Shown: positions 54,654 through 62,711, counted from the first letter of the stretch. The stretch: DNA of 64,000 bases from Timonella corticicola (GCF_042683685.1 NZ_JBHUOP010000001.1:124001-188000); one strand, 5' to 3'. Notes: a model not told the origin generated them from the sequence alone. Numbers and translations are program-made.

Positions 54654-55594
54654 AAATTGCCCGTAGCATCGAAATCCTTGGGTACGGATACGTGCTCCCG
54701 AGCACGACAGTTACGTTTGACGGTGCAACGAGATACAGGTTTGACTCAACCTACGTCCACCGTGACATGCTCGTGGCGGCAGGGGAGAAAGCCCTTGCTC
54801 ACGCAGGTTTGCTACCCGAAGACCTCGACTGCATAATCGGGGCGGTTGCCGCGGACATTCAACCGATTCCGTGCACTGCCGCGCTGGTCATGGAGAAACT
54901 GGCGCCACATGCGGCTGCTGCTGCGCTCGACGTGAACTCAACGTGCACCTCGTTCATTACCGCGCTCGATGTTGCGTCGCGATATATCGCAGATGGCGAG
55001 TACTCGCGCGTTCTCATCGTGGCGGGTGACGTGGGAAGTCAGTTCCTCAACTCCGAGCAGCGTGAGAGCTTTGAGTTGTTCTCCGATGCGACCGTCGCGT
55101 TTGTGGTTGGCCCTGTTCCCGCAGAGTCTGGTAGGGGGATCCTCGCCTCACTGCAACAGACCTGGCCTCAGCACGCACACGACACTGAGATTCGCGGTGG
55201 TGGTACCGGGCTGCCGGGACGCGATTTCTCCGACGAGAACGCCGCAGACTATCTGTTCGACATGAACGGCCGCGCAGCTTTAATGAGCATGGCCCGCATT
55301 TTGCCGAAGTTCTTTGACCGGTTTTACGCCAAGGCAGGTGTGACCCTTGAGGAGATTGACTACGTCATCCCGCATCAGGCATCCCGGGCGCTCGAACTGA
55401 TTATGCAGAAGCTTGGCATCGAGAAGGGCAAGTACGCAGACTACGTGAACGATTACGGCAACATGGTGTCGAGCTCAGTCCCGTTTGCGCTAGCCAAATC
55501 ACTCGAAGCCGGAAAGGTTGGACCCGGCTCAACCGTGATGCTTTGCGGTACCGCTGCCGGACTCACCGCCAACGCGTTGCTGCTGAAACTCTGA
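54650..55594 (+). CDS. 3-oxoacyl-ACP synthase III (KAS III/OleA-like) family
   Basis: A 314-residue thiolase-fold enzyme. The catalytic triad is visible: Cys99 in DVNSTCTSF, His242 in IPHQASRAL and Asn271 in NDYGNMVSSSVP. GTAAGLTANALLLK is the normal family end. The first strand pair and AALDVNSTCTSFITALDVAS fit KAS III. No other fatty acid synthase gene is near, so a role in a dedicated product is more likely than housekeeping FabH. ATGA overlap with the adenylase gene indicates coupled translation. With the SDR-MBL and adenylase it forms a three-gene pathway. Confidence 0.88.
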   Translation: MKIARSIEILGYGYVLPSTTVTFDGATRYRFDSTYVHRDMLVAAGEKALAHAGLLPEDLDCIIGAVAADIQPIPCTAALVMEKLAPHAAAAALDVNSTCTSFITALDVASRYIADGEYSRVLIVAGDVGSQFLNSEQRESFELFSDATVAFVVGPVPAESGRGILASLQQTWPQHAHDTEIRGGGTGLPGRDFSDENAADYLFDMNGRAALMSMARILPKFFDRFYAKAGVTLEEIDYVIPHQASRALELIMQKLGIEKGKYADYVNDYGNMVSSSVPFALAKSLEAGKVGPGSTVMLCGTAAGLTANALLLKL

Positions 55595-55652
55595 CTGGCC
55601 TGGTTCGTGGTGAGGTTACGTTCGCGTTGATGCAAGGGGACTCGTCCCGGCG

Positions 55653-56708
55653 TTAGTCGGCGGGTTTGAGGTAGAAGTCCTTGGTGTTTTGCGCGAACGT
55701 GGCGTATTTGATTTCTTCGCTGGTGATGCGAAAGAGTTCTTCGCGTTCCCCTGTTTTGATGTCGATGAGTTGGATGATGAGGGTCTTTCCCTTTTCTCCG
55801 CTCGCGTAGACACGCCCATCGTTGGCGATCCCGTGGACGAACATCGCTCCGTCTTGTGCACCCGATCCAGGCTCGTGTAAACCCTTGTTGAGATCGCGAC
55901 CTTCGACTATATTTTCAGCGAAATCAAGGATACGCATTGTCCATCGTCTGGTTTCTTCGAAGGTGCATTTGGTTCCCTCTGCGTTCCATCCGGTGGAAGT
56001 TTTGAGGTAGTAGTCATCGAGGACTCGTACTATCTTGCGGTTTGTTACGTCATATTGGATGTGTGCGACAGTAGGAGGGTCGTGCTTGATGATGGGTATT
56101 TTTACTATCGCGGTTGTGCCTTGTGGATTGATCGAGAGAGCTGGTGTGTGGGCGATATCGGTGCCATCAACTTTGAAGAGTTCTTCGGTTTCTCCGGTCG
56201 CGAGGTCACAGCGATATAACCCAGTGTGTACATCGGTGTTATTGCGCAGGCTACGATATATTTCGCCGAAGTTGTGGCCGAGCGCACTTGGTGGGTTGAA
56301 GATCGGATGGTTGGGGTCGTCGGCCCAGATTTTACGGTAGAAGCAGTACCGCATATCGGTGGTGAATGCGTACCTGTATTGAGGGTTGTAAGGCAATGTT
56401 TTGGGTAAGTCCGTGACTTCACCGGTGAGGAGGTTTCTCAAGGCTAGCCGGAAGTTTTCAGGAGGGTCGAGATACTTCGGTTTCCCACCGGGTAGATAGC
56501 GGGTGATGAGTATGTATTTTCCTTCACCGAGGAGTGAGTGTGGCCAGTTGCCAATGGACGGATCTGATTTTGGGGCTAGTTTGACCAGTGCCTGACGATG
56601 TGGGTCGTAGTAGGCGAAGTAGTTGTCGACGACAAAAAATGGACAACCGGCTCCCAGAGTCTCGACGGTTTCGATCCCTTGGGACTCCCTAATCTTCAGC
56701 CTCTTCAT
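55653..56708 (-). CDS. Beta-propeller-like cytosolic protein in the two-component operon
   Basis: A 351-residue protein without signal peptide or membrane span. It contains repeated beta-blade units: a strand pair ending in L-TGE-V or A-TGETEEL, such as NLLTGEVTDLPK, CDLATGETEELFKV and IDIKTGEREELFRI, spaced about 60-80 residues, as in seven-bladed WD40/TolB-like propellers. No catalytic motif is visible. It follows the response regulator gene by 39 bases with AAAGGA before its ATG, so it is probably co-expressed. Base composition is lower in GC than its neighbours, hinting at transfer. Confidence 0.6.
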   Translation of the reverse strand: MKRLKIRESQGIETVETLGAGCPFFVVDNYFAYYDPHRQALVKLAPKSDPSIGNWPHSLLGEGKYILITRYLPGGKPKYLDPPENFRLALRNLLTGEVTDLPKTLPYNPQYRYAFTTDMRYCFYRKIWADDPNHPIFNPPSALGHNFGEIYRSLRNNTDVHTGLYRCDLATGETEELFKVDGTDIAHTPALSINPQGTTAIVKIPIIKHDPPTVAHIQYDVTNRKIVRVLDDYYLKTSTGWNAEGTKCTFEETRRWTMRILDFAENIVEGRDLNKGLHEPGSGAQDGAMFVHGIANDGRVYASGEKGKTLIIQLIDIKTGEREELFRITSEEIKYATFAQNTKDFYLKPAD

Positions 56709-56747
56709 GCCTATCCTTTCGTAGAGGAAAGCCCTCTTCCCAACAGG

Positions 56748-57506
56748 TTAGTTGGCTAGTCCAGCTTGGACGGCGAGCGCCGCGAGGTGAGTGCGATTCT
56801 TGGCTCCAAGTTTTGTGGCAGCGTTACCCAGATGGGTTTTGACTGACGTTTCAGAGATGAACATACTGGCGGCAATGTCAGCATTCGAACAACCTTCAGT
56901 GACCAGCCACCGGACAGCTTCCAACTCTCGTGAGGTCAAGAGACTCACTCTCGATTGAACGGCTGCAGAGTTTGCCCGACCACCACGGCGAGTGGATTCC
57001 ATGACCACTCGGGTAGCACGCGGTGAAAGCCAACCTTCCCCAGCGGCTACGCGGCGCACAGCGCGTACAAACTCCCCAGGGTCTGAGTCCTTGGCCAAGA
57101 AGCCATCAACGCCAACGGAGACAGCATCCAAAATAGTTGCCTCGGAGTCGAAACTCGTCAGCGCGATAACACCCGGAGGATTAGGCAGTTCCTTGACGAA
57201 TGCTGTTGCAGTGATGCCGTCCATTCGCTCCATGCGAACGTCCATGATGACAACATCTGGCGCTGTGCTGCGAACCAAATCCACCGCCTGATCGCCGTCT
57301 TTAGCCTGTCCAACAACCTCGCATCCGCCCTTCGTGATGAACGAGGACAACACATTGCGCACGAAATCATCGTCATCGATGATGGCTACGCGGATCGTAC
57401 GGGTTAAAGCGGATGAAGTATCGGAAAACTCCGTGGACTGGCTGGAGGCGGAGCCGAATAGGTTGGCTGGCTGCGCAGGTGGTGTCGTGGCTGGTTCGTG
57501 ATTCAC
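56748..57506 (-). CDS. NarL/FixJ-type response regulator
   Basis: A 252-residue regulator: about 38 variable residues, a receiver domain (VAIIDDDD acidic pocket; phosphoacceptor Asp89 in VVIMDVRM; Lys in FLAKDSDP) and a LuxR-type HTH at about 190-245 with LTSRELEAVRWLVTEGCSNA and DIAASMFISETSVKTHLGN. The GTG at 57506 overlaps the kinase stop (GTGA) behind GGAG. Paired with the histidine kinase just upstream. Three CCGCTAGG octamers ahead of the operon are possible binding sites. Confidence 0.92.
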   Translation of the reverse strand: MNHEPATTPPAQPANLFGSASSQSTEFSDTSSALTRTIRVAIIDDDDFVRNVLSSFITKGGCEVVGQAKDGDQAVDLVRSTAPDVVIMDVRMERMDGITATAFVKELPNPPGVIALTSFDSEATILDAVSVGVDGFLAKDSDPGEFVRAVRRVAAGEGWLSPRATRVVMESTRRGGRANSAAVQSRVSLLTSRELEAVRWLVTEGCSNADIAASMFISETSVKTHLGNAATKLGAKNRTHLAALAVQAGLAN

Positions 57507-58870
57507 GGGGTTACTCCAGGTTCGTCGAGAGACCAAGGAAGTCGGGTTGTCGTGCGCCAGAAACCATCTAGGGAGCCGTAACTGAACTTACCCCCGAGGC
57601 TCTCTGCGCGTTCCTTCATCCCGGCTAACCCTGCCCCGGTTCCCAACATGGCGGCACGCTCATCGCGGTCAGGGCTTTCCTGATTGATGACCTCAATGAA
57701 GATGCCGCTCCCGCGTTCAGCGAATACCCGGACGAAAATCGGAGTGCCGTTCGAGTACTTCATCGCATTGGAGATGGACTCCTGCGTCACGCGAAAGGCA
57801 GCACGGGAGACCACTTCGGGTGGCATCGATTCCATATCAACCTCAATGTTTGCGCTGATTAGCGCGCCAGATTCGCGGGCGTGTTCAATAAGTTGGTGTA
57901 GGGCACCGAGGTTTCGTTCGCGCACACCTGTATAGCCTTCGCTGGACGAATCACGCAGCGATGCGACTAGCCCGCGCATCTCGTTGAGCGTTCTTTGGAC
58001 CGTGCGCCGCATCTCCTGCGCGGCTGCACTCACTTCTGGATCTTCCGTTGTGGTCTCAAGCATTCCGGTTTGCAATGACAGATGGGAAAGCTGATGGGCG
58101 ACCGTGTCATGAATTTCCCGGGCAATAACCTCCCGCTCGTCACGCCTGCTCAGATCCTCTTGAAGCTCGGTGACTTGTCGGACATGCTCCGCAGGAATGG
58201 GCGCGGGCTGTTGTGAACGCCGCACAAACCCGACAATCCACGTGATTGCTAAGCCCAGGATCGCAATAACAAGGTAGAAGCTCACTGTTGCTTCGGTCAG
58301 TTCGCCAGTCTCAGAGTTTCGCGTATCAAAGATCGCCTCACCGGGTGGGCGAGAAGCATCCCACAGCGTTGTGACCGCTACAGCAACAGCCGAGAAGAAC
58401 ATGGCATAGATGACCTCGCGGTAAGTTCCTTTTGCGATCACCCATGTAGCCGCAACTAGTGAGGCTAGAGGTGATAGCGAAGCGATCAGTCCGAGTGCGG
58501 TGACAATGGTGAACACGTACACGGGAAAACTACGCCGAAGAATCAGCATGTAGCTGGCCAAAGGTATAGCGGTCAGCGCAACCAAGATCAGCAGCACATT
58601 ATCTGAACTGATCCCTAATGCAGCGTGGCCCAAATCCCAGAACCCGACAGCGATGATCAGTACGTAGGTGAACCCGTGTTTAAGTTCCTCTCGAACAACG
58701 GGGAGGTTAAAAACCCCAACGCGATAATCCGGTGTCCATCGTGAAAACAGAGTCTCCTCACGCGGTGGAAGCATTGGTGACCGGAACACATCAGAATACG
58801 AGCCGCGCGACATACCTAGCGGAGGTATCGGGTGTGGGTCCGACGATGGGGGCGGGTAAAACTGGGACAT
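57503..58870 (-). CDS. Membrane sensor histidine kinase (HisKA_3 type)
   Basis: A 455-residue kinase. A polar N-terminus rich in Pro precedes six hydrophobic stretches (about residues 67-215). The dimerisation/phosphoacceptor helix reads EVIAREIHDTVAHQLSHLSL with His254. The ATPase domain has NAMKYSNGTPIFVRV (N box) and GTGAGLAGMKERAESLGG (G box). This is the NarX/DesK-type architecture with a membrane sensor and no large extracytoplasmic domain. It is read in an operon with the response regulator and the propeller protein. The stimulus is unknown. Confidence 0.92.
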   Translation of the reverse strand: MSQFYPPPSSDPHPIPPLGMSRGSYSDVFRSPMLPPREETLFSRWTPDYRVGVFNLPVVREELKHGFTYVLIIAVGFWDLGHAALGISSDNVLLILVALTAIPLASYMLILRRSFPVYVFTIVTALGLIASLSPLASLVAATWVIAKGTYREVIYAMFFSAVAVAVTTLWDASRPPGEAIFDTRNSETGELTEATVSFYLVIAILGLAITWIVGFVRRSQQPAPIPAEHVRQVTELQEDLSRRDEREVIAREIHDTVAHQLSHLSLQTGMLETTTEDPEVSAAAQEMRRTVQRTLNEMRGLVASLRDSSSEGYTGVRERNLGALHQLIEHARESGALISANIEVDMESMPPEVVSRAAFRVTQESISNAMKYSNGTPIFVRVFAERGSGIFIEVINQESPDRDERAAMLGTGAGLAGMKERAESLGGKFSYGSLDGFWRTTTRLPWSLDEPGVTP

Positions 58871-58978
58871 GCACTGACCATACCGCTAGGCACTGACATT
58901 CCTAAACCCTCCGCCTAGTCGTAAAAGACTGACCGATCAGGCAACATGTGTGACCGAACGGAGGAAGAAACCGCTAGG
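58815..58978. promoter_or_regulatory. Three CCGCTAGG octamers near the divergent promoter
   Basis: CCTAGCGG at 58815-58822 (inverse orientation, inside the kinase 5' end), CCGCTAGG at 58883-58890 and again at 58971-58978; the latter two are part of a shared 10-mer ACCGCTAGGC. They flank the divergent region between the kinase and the DUF4352 gene and are candidates for autoregulation by the response regulator. Confidence 0.4.
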
Positions 58979-59031
58979 CCGGTCAGCGCAGGATTGAAAC
59001 GTCAACAGTTTCGACCTAGCAAAGGCAGATC

Positions 59032-59868
59032 ATGGGAAACAATCCATTCGACCCACCACAGAATTTCAACAGCCCCAACAACTCCCCTCAAGGTCCTCAA
59101 CCTGGCCAGCAACCGTCCGGTTACCCGCAGCAGCCGCCAGTGGGCTATCCGCCACAGCAGTTTCAGCAATCACCGGTTCCACCGCAAAAAGAGAAGAACT
59201 GGTTCGCCCGCCACAAGATCCTCACCGTCATCTTCGCTCTGATTGCGATAGTGGTCATCGCTAACCTGAGCGGCGGCGAGGGTGAAGGTAACACACCAAC
59301 CGCACCCAACTCGTCGCAAAGCCCGTCCCCAACAGACAACGAGACGCAAGCCGACAACAAAGAACCGCAGGAAGAGCCCACCGAGACAGAAACCCCCGAC
59401 GAAGAGCCAGCAACGCAGGAACCTGAACCCGAACCAGAGCCGGAACCAACCGGTTTCAAAATCGGTGACGTCGCCGAGGCCGGTGACATGACGTACAAGG
59501 TTCTCTCCGCTAAGACCGCGCAGAGCGTGGGAGAAAGTTTCTTGGCAGAAAAAGCCAAGGGGACCTACCTGGTTGTGGAACTGGAAGTCACCAACAACTC
59601 CAACGATTCGTCGCTCGTGACCAGCAGTTTCTTCAAACTCAAGCAGGGCGAGAAGGTGTATGAAGCTGACTCCGTGGCATCCCTCGTAGCGAACAGCGCC
59701 GATGGCAATGACTCCTTCCTTGGCGAAGATCTCAACCCAGACCTGACCATGAAGGGCGTCGTTGTGTTCGATGTTCCCGAGAAGGTTGCGAAGGCCAAGG
59801 ACAACCTCCTGCAAGCCCAGACTGGTTTTTGGGGCACGCAAACCGTTGACATACTGCTCGCCAGATAG
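59032..59868 (+). CDS. DUF4352 domain protein with membrane anchor
   Basis: A 278-residue protein. The Pro/Gln-rich N-terminus (residues 1-52) is cytosolic, a single span is at about 62-79, and an acidic Glu/Pro linker (about 100-140, with EPEPEPEPEP) precedes an extracytoplasmic DUF4352 domain (about 143-278): FKIGDVAEAGDMTYKVLSA, then YLVVELEVTNNSND and GVVVFDVPEK. This Ig-like (telokin-like) fold is common in gram-positive surface proteins. It is divergent from the two-component operon and could report or respond to envelope stress; that is inference. Confidence 0.85.
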   Translation: MGNNPFDPPQNFNSPNNSPQGPQPGQQPSGYPQQPPVGYPPQQFQQSPVPPQKEKNWFARHKILTVIFALIAIVVIANLSGGEGEGNTPTAPNSSQSPSPTDNETQADNKEPQEEPTETETPDEEPATQEPEPEPEPEPTGFKIGDVAEAGDMTYKVLSAKTAQSVGESFLAEKAKGTYLVVELEVTNNSNDSSLVTSSFFKLKQGEKVYEADSVASLVANSADGNDSFLGEDLNPDLTMKGVVVFDVPEKVAKAKDNLLQAQTGFWGTQTVDILLAR

Positions 59869-59881
59869 TTTCCATAAACAG

Positions 59882-59912
59882 TTGACCTTGACGTAACGTC
59901 AACTTATAGAGT
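59882..59912 (+). promoter_or_regulatory. MerR-type promoter of the TipA-like gene
   Basis: TTGACC (-35, 59882-59887) and TAGAGT (-10, 59907-59912) are 19 bases apart, the over-long spacing typical of MerR-controlled promoters. The spacer holds the perfect dyad TTGACGT-A-ACGTCAA (59888-59902). This indicates autoregulation by the adjacent MerR protein. Confidence 0.7.
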
Positions 59913-59989
59913 CGTTTTGTTCGACCGGCCGATTGTTCTCGCGAGTGGGAACAATCGGCTGGGCTCGTTCCCACCACAGGGGAAAACGC

Positions 59990-60760
59990 ATGGAGTACTC
60001 AATCAAACAGCTCGCGCAGATCGCGGGCACGACCTCTCGTACGCTTCGGCATTACGGCGAGTGCGGGCTACTGCAGCCCTCGCGCATTGGCGCGAATGGC
60101 TACAGGTTTTACGACGATCAGTCGGTTTTGGTCCTGCAACGCATCTTGCTGATGCGGCGGCTTGGGATGCCACTTGAGGACATCAAGCATGCGCTTACAA
60201 ACGGAGAAGAACACGGTCAAGCGTTGCGGACACTCGCGGCTGCGCTGCGCAAAGAACGCGACGCGCTTGATCGTCGGCTGGTCACAATCGACCAGACGAT
60301 CACGGCACTAGAGAATGGAACAAAAATGAACGCTCACGAAGCGCTCGAAAACATCAACGAGCAATACAAGGAAGAGGTCACCGACCGCTGGGGCGCCGAT
60401 GCATACAAGCAGGGCGACAACTGGTGGAAATCACTGAGTGAAGGTGAACGGCAAGAATTCCACAACCAGGTTCGATCGCTGAACAGCGACTGGATCGCGG
60501 CATGGGAGGCTGGCGTATCACCGGAATCGGGCAATGCGCAGGCACTGGCGCAGCGCCACATCGAATGGCTCTGCGGTATCCCCGGAACCCCGGCCTACAG
60601 CGCTTCGGCTGTGCGTGGCGAGTTCACCGAGCAGGTAGCCCAGTATGTTGAAGGGCTAGCGAACATGTATCCGGCTGACCCTCGGTTTGCGGCAAACTAC
60701 GGCGGCGAAGCGGGCGCGGTGTTCGTTCGTGACGCGCTGCTGCACCGCATCCGCAACTAA
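59990..60760 (+). CDS. MerR-family regulator with TipAS antibiotic-recognition domain
   Basis: A 256-residue regulator. Residues 1-70 form the MerR winged helix (YSIKQLAQIAGTTSRTLRHY, then GLLQPSRIGANGYRFYD), followed by a coiled dimerisation helix (to ~115) and a TipAS domain (about 130-250) with EVTDRWGADAYKQG, RHIEWLCGIPGTPAYSASAV and MYPADPRFAANYGG. TipAS domains bind thiopeptides and diverse drugs and activate efflux or their own gene. The ATG at 59990 starts exactly at the HTH. The dedicated promoter lies about 80 bases upstream. Confidence 0.92.
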   Translation: MEYSIKQLAQIAGTTSRTLRHYGECGLLQPSRIGANGYRFYDDQSVLVLQRILLMRRLGMPLEDIKHALTNGEEHGQALRTLAAALRKERDALDRRLVTIDQTITALENGTKMNAHEALENINEQYKEEVTDRWGADAYKQGDNWWKSLSEGERQEFHNQVRSLNSDWIAAWEAGVSPESGNAQALAQRHIEWLCGIPGTPAYSASAVRGEFTEQVAQYVEGLANMYPADPRFAANYGGEAGAVFVRDALLHRIRN

Positions 60761-60798
60761 CGGTGGGCGACTGTCCCCACTTTTCCGTATCCCCCTAA

Positions 60799-60872
60799 AC
60801 TCGATGGGCCGAAATTAGTCCGCATGCACTGAAAAAGTAAGTGCACCCGGACCAGTTTCGACCCATCGACTG
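60799..60872. repeat. Long-hairpin family copy between convergent genes
   Basis: CTCGATGGGCCGAAATTAGT (left arm start) and GGACCAGTTTCGACCCATCG (right arm end) pair with a few C-A and T-G positions. It lies between the ends of the MerR gene and pdxT and can terminate both. Confidence 0.75.
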
Positions 60873-60893
60873 GTCAGTGAGGGGCCAGTCACC

Positions 60894-61607
60894 TCAGCGG
60901 GAGGCGAGTTTCAGGAAGGCCCGGTGTAGGGTGAGGTCACCCGTGATCTCGGGATGGAAGGTCGCTCCGATCAGGCGATCTTGGGCAACCGCCACAACCT
61001 CGTCACCGTGCCAGGCTATGGCCTGAGCGCGTGGCCCGACCTGTTCGATGCGTGGTGCACGAATGAATGCGACGTGCGCGTTCTGGTCACCGGTAGATTC
61101 GCCAGTTCGGGTAGTACTACCATCAAGCCCGGAGGCGTCAGCGGTACCCACGGCATCACCAGTCCTCGAAGCACTAACGCCCGAATCCCGAACTCCAGAA
61201 GAAGCATCGGAGAGCGACACCCGCACCGAAGCCTCAAAGGAATCGAGTTGGTTGCCGTAGGCATTGCGGGCGACAACCACATCCAACCCGCCCACCCGGT
61301 CAAAGCCGGAGAGCGGGCCGGGTGCTACCACCTCGTCGGCAAGCAGAATCAAACCCGCGCACGTGCCAAGCACCGCCAACGAACCGGCGTCAATGCGCTC
61401 GCGCACAAGCGGCAGCAAACCCATGGGCGCGGCCAGCCGGGCGATGGCGGTGGACTCGCCACCAGGTATTACCAGCCCCGATAGCCCGGAGAGATCAGAC
61501 GGGCGGCGCACCGGGACAACCGATGCGCCGAGCGTTGTGAGGAGGTCGGCGTGCTCGGACACTGCGCCCTGCAGTGCGAGCACGCCAACCTGTGGCGCAA
61601 TGCTCAC
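60894..61607 (-). CDS. pdxT: Pyridoxal 5'-phosphate synthase glutaminase subunit
   Basis: A 237-residue class I glutaminase that passes ammonia to PdxS. GVLALQGAVSEHADLL opens the protein, VIPGGESTAIARL forms the oxyanion region, Cys83 lies in GTCAGLILLA, and the His-Glu pair is in ATFHPEITGD. PdxT is normally about 190-200 residues; the extra length is one Ser/Gly/Thr-rich insert at about 133-178 (after ASVRVSLSD), probably a surface loop. The GTG at 61607 overlaps the pdxS stop (GTGA), so the two subunits are coupled. Confidence 0.93.
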   Translation of the reverse strand: MSIAPQVGVLALQGAVSEHADLLTTLGASVVPVRRPSDLSGLSGLVIPGGESTAIARLAAPMGLLPLVRERIDAGSLAVLGTCAGLILLADEVVAPGPLSGFDRVGGLDVVVARNAYGNQLDSFEASVRVSLSDASSGVRDSGVSASRTGDAVGTADASGLDGSTTRTGESTGDQNAHVAFIRAPRIEQVGPRAQAIAWHGDEVVAVAQDRLIGATFHPEITGDLTLHRAFLKLASR

Positions 61608-62542
61608 CAGCCGCGCTCAGCGAGACGGTGTGGGGCTGGAAGGTCGGCGACGTTGATGCCGACCATCGCTTCGCCGAGGCCGCGGGAGACCTTGGCGATC
61701 TCCGCTGGGTCGTTGAAGTGGGTGGTTGCATGCACGATTGCGCGGGCGCGCTCTTCCGGGTTGCCGGACTTGAAGATTCCGGAGCCGACGAACACGCCGT
61801 CGGCGCCCATCTGCATCATCATGGCGGCGTCGGCGGGGGTTGCCACACCACCGGCAACGAACAGGACGACGGGTAGTTTGCCGTCGGCGGCTACCTTCTT
61901 CACGAGCTCGTATGGTGCCTGGAGTTCCTTGGCGGCAACGAATAGTTCGTTTTCGTCGAGGGAGGTGAGGCGTGCGATTTCTGCGGTGATGGTGCGGATG
62001 TGCTTCATCGCCTCGGAGACGTCACCGGTTCCGGCCTCGCCCTTGGAGCGGATCATCGCGGCGCCCTCGGTGATGCGGCGCAGGGCCTCACCGAGGTTGG
62101 TGGCACCACACACGAATGGCACGTTGAAGTCGCGCTTGTTGATGTGGTGGATGTAGTCGGCGGGGGAGAGCACTTCGGATTCGTCGATGTAGTCGACACC
62201 GAGCGCCTCAAGCACCTGAGCCTCCACGAAGTGCCCGATGCGAGCCTTCGCCATGACTGGGATGGAGACAGCCTCGATGATGCCGTCGATTAGGTCTGGG
62301 TCGCTCATGCGCGCGACGCCGCCCTGCGCGCGGATGTCGGCGGGCACGCGCTCAAGCGCCATGACCGCAACGGCTCCCGCGTCCTCAGCGATCTTGGCCT
62401 GTTCAGCGTTGACCACATCCATGATGACGCCGCCCTTGAGCATGCGCGCAAGCCCGGTGTTGAGGCGGTTGGCTGGAACGATGTCCTGATTGGCGACGAT
62501 CTGGTCGCTCGTGTTGGCTGCTTCGGTTTGGGTGGAAGTCAT
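61604..62542 (-). CDS. pdxS: Pyridoxal 5'-phosphate synthase lyase subunit
   Basis: A 312-residue (beta/alpha)8 synthase that builds PLP from ribose 5-phosphate, glyceraldehyde 3-phosphate and ammonia. Signatures are GGVIMDVVNAEQAKIAEDAG, then VMAKARIGHFVEAQ with a catalytic Lys, ESEVLSPADYIHHINK, MIRSKGEAGTGDV with the second Lys, and FVAGGVATPADAAMMMQMGA. The ATG at 62542 begins MTSTQTEAAN behind GGAG; the frame to 62623 covers the regulatory region and is rejected. It heads the pdxST operon, divergent from the PdxR-like gene. Confidence 0.96.
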   Translation of the reverse strand: MTSTQTEAANTSDQIVANQDIVPANRLNTGLARMLKGGVIMDVVNAEQAKIAEDAGAVAVMALERVPADIRAQGGVARMSDPDLIDGIIEAVSIPVMAKARIGHFVEAQVLEALGVDYIDESEVLSPADYIHHINKRDFNVPFVCGATNLGEALRRITEGAAMIRSKGEAGTGDVSEAMKHIRTITAEIARLTSLDENELFVAAKELQAPYELVKKVAADGKLPVVLFVAGGVATPADAAMMMQMGADGVFVGSGIFKSGNPEERARAIVHATTHFNDPAEIAKVSRGLGEAMVGINVADLPAPHRLAERGW

Positions 62543-62592
62543 TTTGGGGCTCCGGGCGCTGGTATGACGAATAATCTGTTTGCAGTGTGGAT

Positions 62593-62617
62593 ACCATCCG
62601 ACCGGTGGTCGGATGGT
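62593..62617. promoter_or_regulatory. Perfect palindrome in the pdxS leader
   Basis: ACCATCCGACC (62593-62603), GGT, GGTCGGATGGT (62607-62617) form a perfect dyad with 11-base arms. It lies 51 bases before the pdxS ATG and could be an operator, or a hairpin in the pdxST message. Confidence 0.6.
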
Positions 62618-62643
62618 GCGCACACCAGTCTCAAGGATGCTCC

Positions 62644-62695
62644 ATCAAACTGGACCATGAAAAGGTCCGGTTTGATCGACTTTGACTGGACCAGT
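62644..62695. promoter_or_regulatory. Candidate PdxR operator
   Basis: ACTGGACCA occurs twice in direct orientation (62649-62657 and 62685-62693). The first is also part of a dyad, ATCAAACTGGACC (62644-62656) with GGTCCGGTTTGAT (62664-62676), matching 12 of 13. Direct plus inverted copies between divergent pdxR and pdxST are the usual organisation of MocR/PdxR operators. The second copy lies 17 bases before the regulator start. Confidence 0.65.
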
Positions 62696-62711
62696 TGGTT
62701 AGTATGAGCAG

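Noticed and set aside
34932..60872. Long hairpin copies as a CRISPR array or tandem repeat
   Set aside because: The copies are dispersed over 26 kb, have no regular spacers and no cas genes are present.
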